Origin: Streptomyces flavofungini
GTDB taxonomy: Bacteria; Actinomycetota; Actinomycetes; Streptomycetales; Streptomycetaceae
Direction of reading: 5' to 3'
DNA length: 64,000 nt
NCBI RefSeq assembly: GCF_030388665.1
Contig: NZ_CP128846.1
Span: forward strand, 2,170,001-2,234,000
Made by a program: the position numbers and the translations under genes. Below the pieces are notes generated by a model. That model searched no databases, had not been told where the DNA came from, and saw only the letters and a program-made list of their open reading frames with translations. Each line of letters opens with the position of its first letter. The stretch's first letter is position 1. Positions 23,780 to 34,297 of this stretch are shown in pieces.

Positions 23780-24349
23780 ATGGAATACGGACGGGTTACC
23801 GGTGGGCGGGTACTTCGCCGTCAATCTTTCAGGGTGCTCGCCGTGTTGTCCATGCTTCTATTCGGAGGGGGAGCCGTATTACCGGCTTCCGCCGCACTCT
23901 CCAGCGGCGAGGCAGGACCCATGGTGGGGGCAGCGATCTGCCTTGCTGTCGGGGCAATGGCATATCGCACTACGCGCTGCAGAATTCATCTTGCAGACTC
24001 CTCACTCACGGTCGTGAATCCGGTTTTCAGTTACGAAATTCCCTATTCCGCGATCCGCAGAATTGAGACTAATCGATCCGGCAGCTTGATCATAGCCCCT
24101 AAAGAATATGCAGCGGGCATCGAGGGGGAAGAGTATCTCGTGGTGGGATATGCAGGATCGCCACTCGATCGCATATTTAAGACTTCGGAAAGGGCGCTCC
24201 AGGAGGTCAGGAATACACATAAAAGGGGGCAGCATCTGGCAGGAACAGGCGATCCCGTGCGGCGTCGCGTTGCAGCAGACGCTCTCGCTGATTCCATGAC
24301 GCTAGCGGCCAGTGGCTGCATGCTGGCGGCCCTGATACTGCGTTACTGA
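23780..24349 (+). CDS. Candidate immunity protein 2: two TMs plus PH-like domain
   Basis: A 189-aa paralogue of the 22561 protein: basic start (GGRVLRRQSF), two hydrophobic spans (VLAVLSMLLFGGGAVLPASA and MVGAAICLAVGAMAY), then CRIHLADSSLTVVNPVFSYE and IPYSAIRRIETN in the same register as candidate immunity protein 1. A final hydrophobic segment (MTLAASGCMLAALIL) ends the protein. Codon 34 is TTA (23879-23881), rare in Streptomyces and read only by the bldA tRNA, so its translation may depend on development. The DNA is less GC-rich than neighbouring genes. Neither the ATG at 23780 nor the one at 23765 has a strong ribosome site, so the start is uncertain. Confidence 0.7.
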   Translation: MEYGRVTGGRVLRRQSFRVLAVLSMLLFGGGAVLPASAALSSGEAGPMVGAAICLAVGAMAYRTTRCRIHLADSSLTVVNPVFSYEIPYSAIRRIETNRSGSLIIAPKEYAAGIEGEEYLVVGYAGSPLDRIFKTSERALQEVRNTHKRGQHLAGTGDPVRRRVAADALADSMTLAASGCMLAALILRY

Positions 24350-24367
24350 GCTTGAAAGCGTGATGCC

Positions 24368-25357
24368 GTGAGGGCTGATGGCGGCGGCACCAACGACCCC
24401 ACCGGCCTGATCCACCTCGGCGCCCGCGAATACGACCCCACACTCGGCCGCTTCCTCTCCGTCGACCCCATCAACGACCACGACGACCCCGCACAGCTCA
24501 ACGCCTACTCCTACGCCCACAACAGCCCCCTCACCAAATCCGACCCCGACGGCCTGCGCCCCCTCGGCCCCACCGACCACGGCCCCGCCGGCGACGCCTG
24601 GTGGGCCGCCGACCACGGCATGTACGCCGGATACAAGTACAAAGGCAACGGCCGCTGGATCTGGAAACAAACCCCCAGAAAGGGCAAAGTCTTCCGCAAA
24701 CGCTACAACGCCTACCGCGCCAACCCCTCCCACTACCTCATCGACGACAGCCACGCCCGCGCCCGAGCCCGCCAATCCGCCATCAACCGCGCCAAATGGC
24801 AAGCCCAAGCACGAGCCGACGCAGAACAAAAGCGCGCCGAAGAAGCCCAACGCCGCAAGAAGGACGGCATCTGGGGCAACATCAAGAAGGGCAACCTCCG
24901 CGCAGCATGGGACAACACTGGCGGCAAAGTCGTCAGTAAGGCCCACGGGTTCATGCAAGAAAATAGCAAAACCTTGGGCTGGGTCGGCGTCGGCCTAGGC
25001 GCGGTTTCTATGTTCACACCGATGGGGTGGATTACTACTGGAGCTATGGTTGGTGGGATCGCACTCGGCGCCGCCACAACAGCTGATGCGTGCGCCTCCA
25101 AACAATGGGGAAGCTGCGGAATAGGAGCTGCGATTCTGGGGTTTGCTGGAGGGGCTGTTGCTCTCACAAGAACATCGACCTCGCTACTACGTAGCACTAC
25201 GAGGGCTGGATTCGGTCAGCAGGTGCTCCGTTTCACCGTAGCGGGCGGGGCTCGGGGCGTAGCCCGGGTTGCTGACGTGAGTTCTGTGGGATTCACAGTG
25301 ATCGGAACGACTACCGGCGGAAATTTGGGCACATCGAATCACCGAGAGGACTATTAG
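24368..25357 (+). CDS. Displaced Rhs C-terminal cassette 3 with a different toxin tail
   Basis: A 329-codon frame opened by GTG. It starts at the Rhs 3' core (GGTNDPTGLIHLGAREYDP), passes through the DPDGL junction and the same linker as the large Rhs gene, then diverges near 24910. The new tail (about 150 residues) has a hydrophobic central block (LGWVGVGLGAVSMFTPMGWI, GIGAAILGFAGGAVAL), suggesting membrane insertion or translocation, and ends GGNLGTSNHREDY. It has no shell and no signal, so it is an orphan tip that could be activated by recombination with the large Rhs gene over the shared 520 bp. The toxin type is not recognisable. A terminator (25374) and a candidate immunity gene (25503) follow. 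Confidence 0.65.
   Translation: MRADGGGTNDPTGLIHLGAREYDPTLGRFLSVDPINDHDDPAQLNAYSYAHNSPLTKSDPDGLRPLGPTDHGPAGDAWWAADHGMYAGYKYKGNGRWIWKQTPRKGKVFRKRYNAYRANPSHYLIDDSHARARARQSAINRAKWQAQARADAEQKRAEEAQRRKKDGIWGNIKKGNLRAAWDNTGGKVVSKAHGFMQENSKTLGWVGVGLGAVSMFTPMGWITTGAMVGGIALGAATTADACASKQWGSCGIGAAILGFAGGAVALTRTSTSLLRSTTRAGFGQQVLRFTVAGGARGVARVADVSSVGFTVIGTTTGGNLGTSNHREDY
24382..24910 (+). repeat. Second copy of the Rhs 3' core and linker
   Basis: Homologous to 21527-22049; see that entry. The copy carries a six-base insertion that adds an Ala-Arg pair to HARARQ. Confidence 0.85.
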
Positions 25358-25373
25358 ACCTATATTTCACGGC

Positions 25374-25398
25374 GGCCCGCCAGCCCGCCTGGCGGGCC
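25374..25398 (+). terminator. Terminator after cassette 3
   Basis: A 10-bp perfect stem GGCCCGCCAG / CTGGCGGGCC with loop CCCGC, 17 bases after the stop. A mutated copy with the same downstream sequence occurs at 26722-26786. Confidence 0.75.
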
Positions 25399-25445
25399 CT
25401 CTCGGGCACAGTAATCGATAGTTGCAGCGAATGTTACGCACCCCT
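25382..25445 (+). repeat. Spacer element following cassette 3, copy 1
   Basis: Terminator right arm plus about 45 bases containing TTGCAGCGAATGTTACGC. A related copy with GCTGCAGCGAATGTCACGC lies at 26722-26786, marking the end of a further, decayed cassette. Confidence 0.65.
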
Positions 25446-25502
25446 GCCACCCCTGCCCCCCTTCCCATTCTAATTCCCATCTGGCACCTGTAGCATCCAG
25501 GC

Positions 25503-25955
25503 ATGCGCCCTGTATGGATAGCTCTCGATGGTGTGGCCCGCCGGAAGAACTGGTGGTGGACCATTTACCTGACACTCGTCACTGCTGGCGTGGTGACAGC
25601 TGTGGCCCTGTCTGCAGGTCACCCCTGGGGATGGGTCGGCTTCGTTTGCGGGTGCTGGCTGATCTCGCTCTCCTACATGATCAACCGGGGGTGCGGACGC
25701 ACCCTTCTCACATCGGATCGAATGGTCTTCCATACGCTCACCCGCCGAAGGGAAATCCTATGGACTGAGGTTACGCATATCGAGAAGCGGCGCCACCAGA
25801 CGCGAAGTGGTGAATGGTGGGACTTGCGCGTAACTCGGGATCGAGGTCGACCACTCACCATCCCTGGCGCCTTCACCAGCAAGAGGGATGACAATGAATT
25901 CGAAGGAAAACTGGCACTGATTCGCAAATACTGGTCTCAGTCAATCCCAGACTGA
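25503..25955 (+). CDS. Candidate immunity protein 3: small two-TM PH-like protein
   Basis: A 150-aa protein with two adjacent membrane spans (WWWTIYLTLVTAGVVTAVAL and WGWVGFVCGCWLISLSYMI) and a C-terminal PH-like segment (RTLLTSDRMVFHTLTRRREI, then LWTEVTHIEK). The layout is that of the other two candidate immunity proteins, though the sequence is more distant and the last hydrophobic segment is absent. It follows displaced cassette 3 and is the obvious partner for that tail. The ATG at 25503 has only a weak ribosome site. Base composition is lower in GC than chromosomal neighbours, as for the rest of the tip region. Confidence 0.7.
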   Translation: MRPVWIALDGVARRKNWWWTIYLTLVTAGVVTAVALSAGHPWGWVGFVCGCWLISLSYMINRGCGRTLLTSDRMVFHTLTRRREILWTEVTHIEKRRHQTRSGEWWDLRVTRDRGRPLTIPGAFTSKRDDNEFEGKLALIRKYWSQSIPD

Positions 25956-26174
25956 CCCTGCAGTCGGCTCGGAACTCGGTGGCGCTGCCAGCATTCCACT
26001 GCTCTCACTTACTGGCCGAGTCAGTCGCGGATCAACCCCTTACATCCCGGCCCCGCCAAGGGGCAGCCGACCACAGATTCTGCCACTCGGGTTTGCTCAT
26101 TCCTTCACGACCGCACGTCGGGATCGCGCCTATGAGTGGCTCTCGCCGTTGGGAGGATGTTCAGCACATGACCG

Positions 26175-26601
26175 ATGTCGGTCGGCACCTCTCCGTGGAG
26201 GCGCTTGACGAAACGAAGCGGCTGCCCTTGCTTGCCAGATGGCACTTACGAAGGCAACGCTGGCGAAGCGTACACAGAGGTTCTGCTGTACGCCGAGATC
26301 CGGGAGCCAGTTCGGAGCCTGACGTACAGGGCAGGCGTCGCGGCCGTCTGGGAAGGTGGCATGGAGCTCAGCTTTCGCAGCCGCGGTGCAAGGAGACCTC
26401 AAATTCATTGCCCTTTCTCCAGGTTCTCACGAACTTCATTTCAAAGTGAAACGAATGAAGGCAGGGCGGAGTACGTCGTTTCAGCAGATCGCATATCTGA
26501 AAGCAGGCGAGATTTCGGTTGCTTTGTTCGACCCAGTTCAGCCGAACTCCTTCTACCAGCAGAGCCCGGACGTGGACTCCTGGGCAATAGGAATCTTGTA
26601 A
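26175..26601 (+). pseudogene. Decayed cassette 4: remnants of an unidentified protein in two frames
   Basis: Two overlapping frames look partly coding. The first contains DGTYEGNAGEAYTEVLLYAE up to about 26390. The second (from 26356) contains GDLKFIALSPGSHELHFKVK and GEISVALFDPVQ and ends at 26601. They would make one protein if a frameshift near 26390 is allowed. The DNA is AT-richer than its surroundings, and a copy of the post-cassette spacer follows at 26722. So this is probably the remains of a further toxin or immunity gene. I do not recognise a family. Confidence 0.4.
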
Positions 26602-27010
26602 CTGCGGGGCTGGGGTGCGAGATAGGGAGAGTGGTGACGCAATGAGGAAGGAGTCGTGGAGTTCGAGGCCGCATTTCCCAGTACGGCACGAGGCGTTTGA
26701 GTTAATGGAGCACGGCTCGCTAGCCCGCCTGGTGGGCCGGCTCCGACATAGGGGTCAATGGCTGCAGCGAATGTCACGCCACCCCTAGCACACCCGCATT
26801 GGATATGAGTGCGGGTGGGCCTGTCAAGTTTGGACCTTGAGCATATGGACACCATGAGGCGGCCGCAGGAACGAAGGTCAGTAAGGGGGACAGGCGAACG
26901 CGATCGAGTATGGGGCAAGGTGGCGGCTCGACTTGGAATTGCATAGTTCGTTCAACCGGACATAGAGCGGCGTCTTTTAGAGGCCGCTCACTCGATTTCC
27001 TGGAGATCAC
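26602..27010. other. Non-coding stretch after decayed cassette 4
   Basis: About 400 bases with no supported gene. It contains the second copy of the spacer/terminator element (26722-26786). The last 30 bases hold the ribosome site CTGGAG of the small membrane protein that follows. Confidence 0.55.
26722..26786 (+). repeat. Spacer element following a cassette, copy 2 (mutated)
   Basis: Related to 25382-25445: AGCCCGCCTGGTGGGCC and GCTGCAGCGAATGTCACGC are kept while the hairpin's left arm is degraded. It indicates duplication of whole cassette units. Confidence 0.6.
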
Positions 27011-27268
27011 GTGACCGAGGCGGTCGAATCAGCAAATTCAGGCGAAGGATTCTGGATACTCTACTGTGGGGCCGTATTCATTTTCCTCGCAGGTGCCGCC
27101 TTCGCGTTCAACGCGAGAAGGATCTCTGAGCGGTTCCATCGCCTCGTCACCAGGCATGTGCCCACTGGTCGGGCCACTCCGCGAACCATGAGGGTAGTCG
27201 GTGTCGGGTGGATGGCCGTTGGAATCTTGCTGTTCCTGCCGGAGATCGTCCGAGCAGTGGCTGCTTGA
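27011..27268 (+). CDS. Small two-TM membrane protein
   Basis: An 85-aa protein with two hydrophobic spans (FWILYCGAVFIFLAGAAFAF near residues 14-33 and VGVGWMAVGILLFLPEIV near 64-81) joined by a basic loop (RRISERFHRLVTRHVPTGRA). The GTG at 27011 has CTGGAG five bases upstream. It follows the decayed fourth cassette and could be that unit's immunity protein, since small two-TM proteins often serve so. I do not recognise a family. Confidence 0.65.
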   Translation: MTEAVESANSGEGFWILYCGAVFIFLAGAAFAFNARRISERFHRLVTRHVPTGRATPRTMRVVGVGWMAVGILLFLPEIVRAVAA

Positions 27269-27379
27269 CGTGGGGACCACCGCTCGACCGCCGGCTCGGG
27301 ATCACCGGTCCACTGTCAGCAACCGCAAGGAGCCACTGGATGTGGAGCTCATCGGACCGACAGGGACAGAGGGGGAACT

Positions 27380-29194
27380 GTGAGGATGCCGTCGTGCGTC
27401 GCGTCGGCCGCTGTCGTGTTCGGCGGGACCGAGGAGGCCCTGTGGCGGTACCGGCGCCGGGCGTGGGCGTGGTTCTTGCTCGGGGTCGGGGCGCTGGTGG
27501 GCGGGGTGGTCGCTGTCGGGGGCGGCTGGGGTGGCAAGTTGGCCGCGTGGGGTGCCGGTGCCGGGACGGTCGTGCTGGTGGTCGGCGCGGGGAGCCTGGT
27601 GCAGGCGCGCCGGATGCGGGTGGTGTTGTCGGCGGGGCCGTGGGTGGCCTGTGCCACCACGGGGGTCCCGGCGGGGCTGGGAGCGCCGCGGGTCGTGCTG
27701 CGCGATCCGTGGTCCGGGGTGCTGTGGCCGTTCACGGTGGCCGCGGTGCGGCAGCGGTATGGCCTGGCCGCTCCGGGGCCGGACGGTGTGCTGTGGTGGT
27801 GTGGTGATCCGTGGCGGGGCGGGGTGGTGGCGCGGCCCGGCGGTGAGTCTCTGGTGTGGGTACGGCCGACCCGGACCCGCGGCAGGCGGCTCAAGGACGT
27901 GCGGAGGGCCGAGGAGGCAGGGCTGCCAGGGCAGTTCGAACCCCGGCAGCCCCAGCCCACGCCGGACGGTGGCCCGCCGACGCTCTCCGCCCGTGTCCAA
28001 CCGCCCTACCGGCGGCCCGTGTTCCGGTGGATCACGCTGGTCGGCGCCGTCCTGCTCGGGCTCGGCATCGCCGGGGCCGAGGCGGCTGAGGGAGACCCGC
28101 AGGTCGACCTGACCGTCCTCAGCGAGGACCGGCAGGGCAACTGCACCGTCACCTGGCGCGACCCGGACAGCGGTGAACGCCGCGAAGGGCCCTACCAGTG
28201 CGATCCGGACCGGGACCCGCTGCTGCACGACTGGGAGACCGGCTGGGTCGTGTCGTACGGGCCGTGGAAGGGCGACCTCTACAACTCCGACTGGCAGGGC
28301 ACCCCCGCGAACACCGTCAACCAGGTGTTCGGCCTTGGCGGCCTGCTCATCCTCGGGGGCTCGGCGGTCGGGGGCGCGATCCGGGTCGGCATCCGGGTCG
28401 CCGAACGGCGCGCCGCCCAGGGGCCGGCCCTATGGGGCCCGTCGGAGGCCCGCCCGATGCCGGAGCCTCGCTCCCCCGGGCCCTCGGCCGGACAAGTCCC
28501 CGCAGGCGGCAGCACCGCCCCGGCCGAAGCGGATCTGTCGTACGCCGCGTTCTGTGCGGCGGCGCGCCGCAAGGTGGTGTCCCCGGCGCCGAGCGACGGC
28601 ACACGGCACGAGGCCGACGTGCGCACCGGCCCGTGGTGGCGCGTGCGGACCCTGCTGCGGACGTCGCAGCTCGACGGCGTACTCGCCGGCGTGGCCTGCC
28701 TGGTGGGGGCGATACTCCTGGGGTGGCTGGGTCTGGGGCCGTGGCCCGCCCTTCTCGTGCTGGCGCTCTTCGGCGGAGTACAGGCGACGGTGTCGGGCTA
28801 CCGGGCGGTGGTACGGGGACTTCCTGCCGTACGGGCGGTCGTCCGCGCCGCACGCGCTCCGCTGCCGGTGGTCACGCCGTACGTCCTGCTCCCCGAGCCC
28901 GGTGACGCGACGCCGGTCCTGGTCCTCTTCCCGGCCCACGCGCAACCCGACTCCCCGCCCGAGGCGGTGCTCGCGGTGTGCCACCCCGGCCCGGCCGGCA
29001 GGCCCTGGGCAGGCCTGCCCGGACCCGTGGGCGAGGCGGACCTGCGCGGCTGGCTGGACGAGGGCCCCACGGTGGTCCCCTGGATCGGCGGGCGGGCACT
29101 GTGGCCCCTGCACGAGCTCCGGGACGTCCGCATCGGCGTTCCCGAGGACCGGGAGTACCTCGCCGCCCTCGTCGGCGAGAGCCGCGACGACTGA
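27380..29194 (+). CDS. Large multi-TM protein of unknown function linked to Rhs loci
   Basis: A 604-aa protein in two similar halves. Each half has paired hydrophobic spans followed by a globular part: AWFLLGVGALVGGVVAVGGGW near residue 30, and GVLAGVACLVGAILLGWLGL near 435. Another pair lies near 220-240 and 315-330. The middle carries WRDPDSGERREGPYQCDPD and a possible extracytoplasmic loop with LYNSDWQGTP. The segment EADVRTGPWWRVRTLLR recurs as a fragment at 15717, beside another Rhs relic. So this gene travels with Rhs elements here. No enzymatic motif is visible; it might help Rhs export or act in protection. The GTG at 27380 has GAGGGGG four bases upstream; an ATG two codons later is an alternative. 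Confidence 0.75.
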   Translation: MRMPSCVASAAVVFGGTEEALWRYRRRAWAWFLLGVGALVGGVVAVGGGWGGKLAAWGAGAGTVVLVVGAGSLVQARRMRVVLSAGPWVACATTGVPAGLGAPRVVLRDPWSGVLWPFTVAAVRQRYGLAAPGPDGVLWWCGDPWRGGVVARPGGESLVWVRPTRTRGRRLKDVRRAEEAGLPGQFEPRQPQPTPDGGPPTLSARVQPPYRRPVFRWITLVGAVLLGLGIAGAEAAEGDPQVDLTVLSEDRQGNCTVTWRDPDSGERREGPYQCDPDRDPLLHDWETGWVVSYGPWKGDLYNSDWQGTPANTVNQVFGLGGLLILGGSAVGGAIRVGIRVAERRAAQGPALWGPSEARPMPEPRSPGPSAGQVPAGGSTAPAEADLSYAAFCAAARRKVVSPAPSDGTRHEADVRTGPWWRVRTLLRTSQLDGVLAGVACLVGAILLGWLGLGPWPALLVLALFGGVQATVSGYRAVVRGLPAVRAVVRAARAPLPVVTPYVLLPEPGDATPVLVLFPAHAQPDSPPEAVLAVCHPGPAGRPWAGLPGPVGEADLRGWLDEGPTVVPWIGGRALWPLHELRDVRIGVPEDREYLAALVGESRDD

Positions 29195-29445
29195 CCACAC
29201 CGTGGCACCGGAACACCGCCAACACCCTTGCTGGACGGGCCGTTTCCCGGCCGCCCTCCCCTCGACGGACCTCTCCATCGGGAGCCCGCAACGGTTCCCG
29301 GCTGAGGCTTCCGGTACAGGGGGGGACGAGAGGCAGGGCCCGCGACGCGACTCCGGCCCGCCCCTCATCACTTCGGGTGACGGTACCGTCGTACATGAGA
29401 CCACGGCGCGTACCCGCGTCCGCACTCGCACCCATGGGAGCAGTG

Positions 29446-30046
29446 ATGACCACACAGCGGCAGCAGCGGGCCACCGAAGAGACCTGGATGTTCCCGCCTG
29501 CCGCCGGCTGGACCTTCGACCAGGTCAAACACTGGAGCTGCCCTTCGACTGGGAACTCGTGGACGGAGTGATCGTGGTTCGTGGGCAGACCAAGGTATGG
29601 CGCAACGGAGTGCGGGACGGCATCGCCGACGCTCTGAAGGCGGCTCGCCCGGAGCCGTACTCCGTATACCTGGAACAGTGCGTCATGGTCACGCCCCAGA
29701 ACGTCGCAAAGCCCGACGTGATCGTGTTTGACCCCAGCGGGCTCGACTTCTTCGAGACCGAGTGCGTACCGGTCGACAAGGTCTCCCTGGCCGTCGAAGT
29801 GGTCTCCCCCGGCTCCTGCCAGGACGACCGCGTCCGTAAGCCCGCGCTCTTGCCGAGGCCAAAGTCGCGTGCTACTGGTGCGTGGAACTCGACCGGGACA
29901 AGCGCCTCGCGGTGCACGAGTACTGGCAGCACGCCGAGACCCGGACGTACATCCCCGCCCCCATGCACCCCGTGCACCACGACAAGCTGAGCACCGAGCT
30001 CCCCTTCCCCGTCGAGATCGATCTCACGGCGCTCCTGGAGTTCTGA
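29446..30046 (+). pseudogene. Uma2-family endonuclease gene with two frameshifts
   Basis: The pieces read MTTQRQQRATEETWMFPPA in one frame, then LELPFDWELVDGVIVVRGQ up to VSLAVEVVSPGSCQDDR in a second, then CYWCVELDRDKRLAVHEYW up to ELPFPVEIDLTALLEF in a third. All belong to one Uma2 (DUF820, PD-(D/E)XK-like) protein of about 200 residues common in Streptomyces. One base appears lost near 29530 and one near 29852. The start has GGGAG five bases before the ATG. Unless these are assembly errors, the gene is dead. Confidence 0.78.
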
Positions 30047-30060
30047 CCCGGCGACAACAC

Positions 30061-30098
30061 GAGGGCCGCACCCCCCGACGTCGGGGGGTGCGGCCCTC
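30061..30098 (-). terminator. 38-bp perfect palindrome, terminator of acnA
   Basis: Nineteen bases (GAGGGCCGCACCCCCCGAC) are followed directly by their exact complement. It lies 31 bases past the acnA stop and 15 past the Uma2 remnant, between two converging units. Confidence 0.85.
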
Positions 30099-30128
30099 AA
30101 CCGCTGAGCGCTGAGCGCTGACGCCTGC

Positions 30129-32943
<2,815 letters not shown>

Positions 32944-32982
32944 AGACCGGCGACGCGTGCGGCTGCGGCACGCCTCGGCAGA

Positions 32983-33000
32983 TATCTCGATGTCGAGATA
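32983..33000. promoter_or_regulatory. Perfect 8-2-8 palindrome upstream of acnA
   Basis: TATCTCGA-TG-TCGAGATA, about 140 bases before the acnA start and 40 bases beyond the candidate iron boxes. It is the kind of site bound by TetR or MarR regulators; the partner is not identifiable here. Confidence 0.5.
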
Positions 33001-33107
33001 ACTCTAATACATGACCCGCCGTGACGACGAGGCGCGCCCCGCTGCACTTGTCACAGCGGCGGTCCGCCCGGCCCCGGTCGACGCCCTCACGGAAGACGTC
33101 GACGACC

Positions 33108-34118
33108 TCACGGCATCCTCGGCCGCCGCCCGCCCCGGGACGAGGTCCGTGCGTGGAGCGCCGCCGGTACGAGCGTCGGGCCGGGTGCCGGCGGGTGGGC
33201 GCCCTCGACCAGGGCGACCAGGCGGTCCACGGCAGCGCGGGCCATGAGTTCCGGGTTGAGGCTCACCGTGCTGACGGGCGGCGCGGTGCGCGCGTACCCC
33301 GGGTCCTCGCTGGCGCACACCAGGAGCAGGTCATCGGGGACGCGCAGGCCGTGGCGGCGCGCGGCCGCGAGGAGTTGGTGGCCGCCCGGGTCGTAGGCGG
33401 CGTACACCGCGTCGGCGCGGTCGGCGCCGGTGAGCAGTCCGTCGAAGGCCCGGCCCGCGGCGTCGGCCGCGTCGAACCGCACGGCGCGCGCGGCGACACC
33501 GCGCTCCGCGCACCACTGCTCGTACGTCTGCGTCACCGCGCGCGCGTAGGTCTCGGCGCCGCTGCCCGCCTGCAGGGCCACGCGCCGGGCGCCGGCCGCC
33601 GTCAGGTGGTCGAGGACCTCGCGGGTGGTGGCGGTGTGGTCGTTGTCGATCCAGTGGTCGCCCTCGCGCACGTCGCCGGGGACGCCGTCGAAGACGACCG
33701 GGATGCCGCGGGCGCGCAGGGCCCGCGCCATCGGGTCGCCCGGCGGGCTGTCGGCGATGAGCATGCCGTCGACGGCGAGCGTGTGCCAGGCCGCGTCGGC
33801 GAGCCGGTCGGCGGGCAGCGTCGTGAGCGCGTAGCCGTGCGCGTGCGCGGCGGCGGTGGCCGCGGTGACGGCCCGTGAGAAGTAGGCGATCTCGGCGTAG
33901 TTCCAGGGGCCGGGGAACGTGGTGACGGCGATGCCGAGCGTGCGGGTGCGCGGGCCCCTGCGCGGGGCGCCGTAGCCGAGCGCCGTCGCGGTCGCGCGGA
34001 CCCGCCGCCGGGTCGCGTCGGACAGCCGCCCGGTCCCGTTGAGCGCGTGCGAGACGGTCGCGGTCGACACCTCGGCGGCGCGCGCGACGTCGGCGAGGGT
34101 CGGTCCGCTGTCCGGCAC
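33108..34118 (-). CDS. LacI-family transcriptional regulator
   Basis: A 336-aa repressor-type protein. The N-terminal helix-turn-helix is PTLADVARAAEVSTATVSHA followed by LNGTGRLSDATRRRV, which is the LacI signature. The remainder is a periplasmic-binding-like sensor domain (LGIAVTTFPGPWNYAEIAYF, DGMLIADSPPG, VSTVSLNPELMARAAVDRL). The GTG at 34118 puts the HTH at residues 6-25; no clear ribosome site precedes it, so the mRNA may be leaderless. It is divergent from the amidohydrolase gene at 34298 (180-base gap), its most likely target. The C-terminus is Arg-rich (TSSRGGRRPRMP). Confidence 0.9.
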   Translation of the reverse strand: MPDSGPTLADVARAAEVSTATVSHALNGTGRLSDATRRRVRATATALGYGAPRRGPRTRTLGIAVTTFPGPWNYAEIAYFSRAVTAATAAAHAHGYALTTLPADRLADAAWHTLAVDGMLIADSPPGDPMARALRARGIPVVFDGVPGDVREGDHWIDNDHTATTREVLDHLTAAGARRVALQAGSGAETYARAVTQTYEQWCAERGVAARAVRFDAADAAGRAFDGLLTGADRADAVYAAYDPGGHQLLAAARRHGLRVPDDLLLVCASEDPGYARTAPPVSTVSLNPELMARAAVDRLVALVEGAHPPAPGPTLVPAALHARTSSRGGRRPRMP

Positions 34119-34297
34119 GCGGACATCGTACGGACGGAGGGGGTCGGGGACAGGAGGGCGGGGGGCGGGGCGAGAGGGTGTGCGGGCCACGTGCGCGTGG
34201 GGCTGCGGAATCCGTCGTTCGGGGTGGGTTCTGGTTAACGGGTTACTCACGGAGCGTGCGGTCACTGCCCCGTCGACGTATGCGCCTTGGAGTGGCC

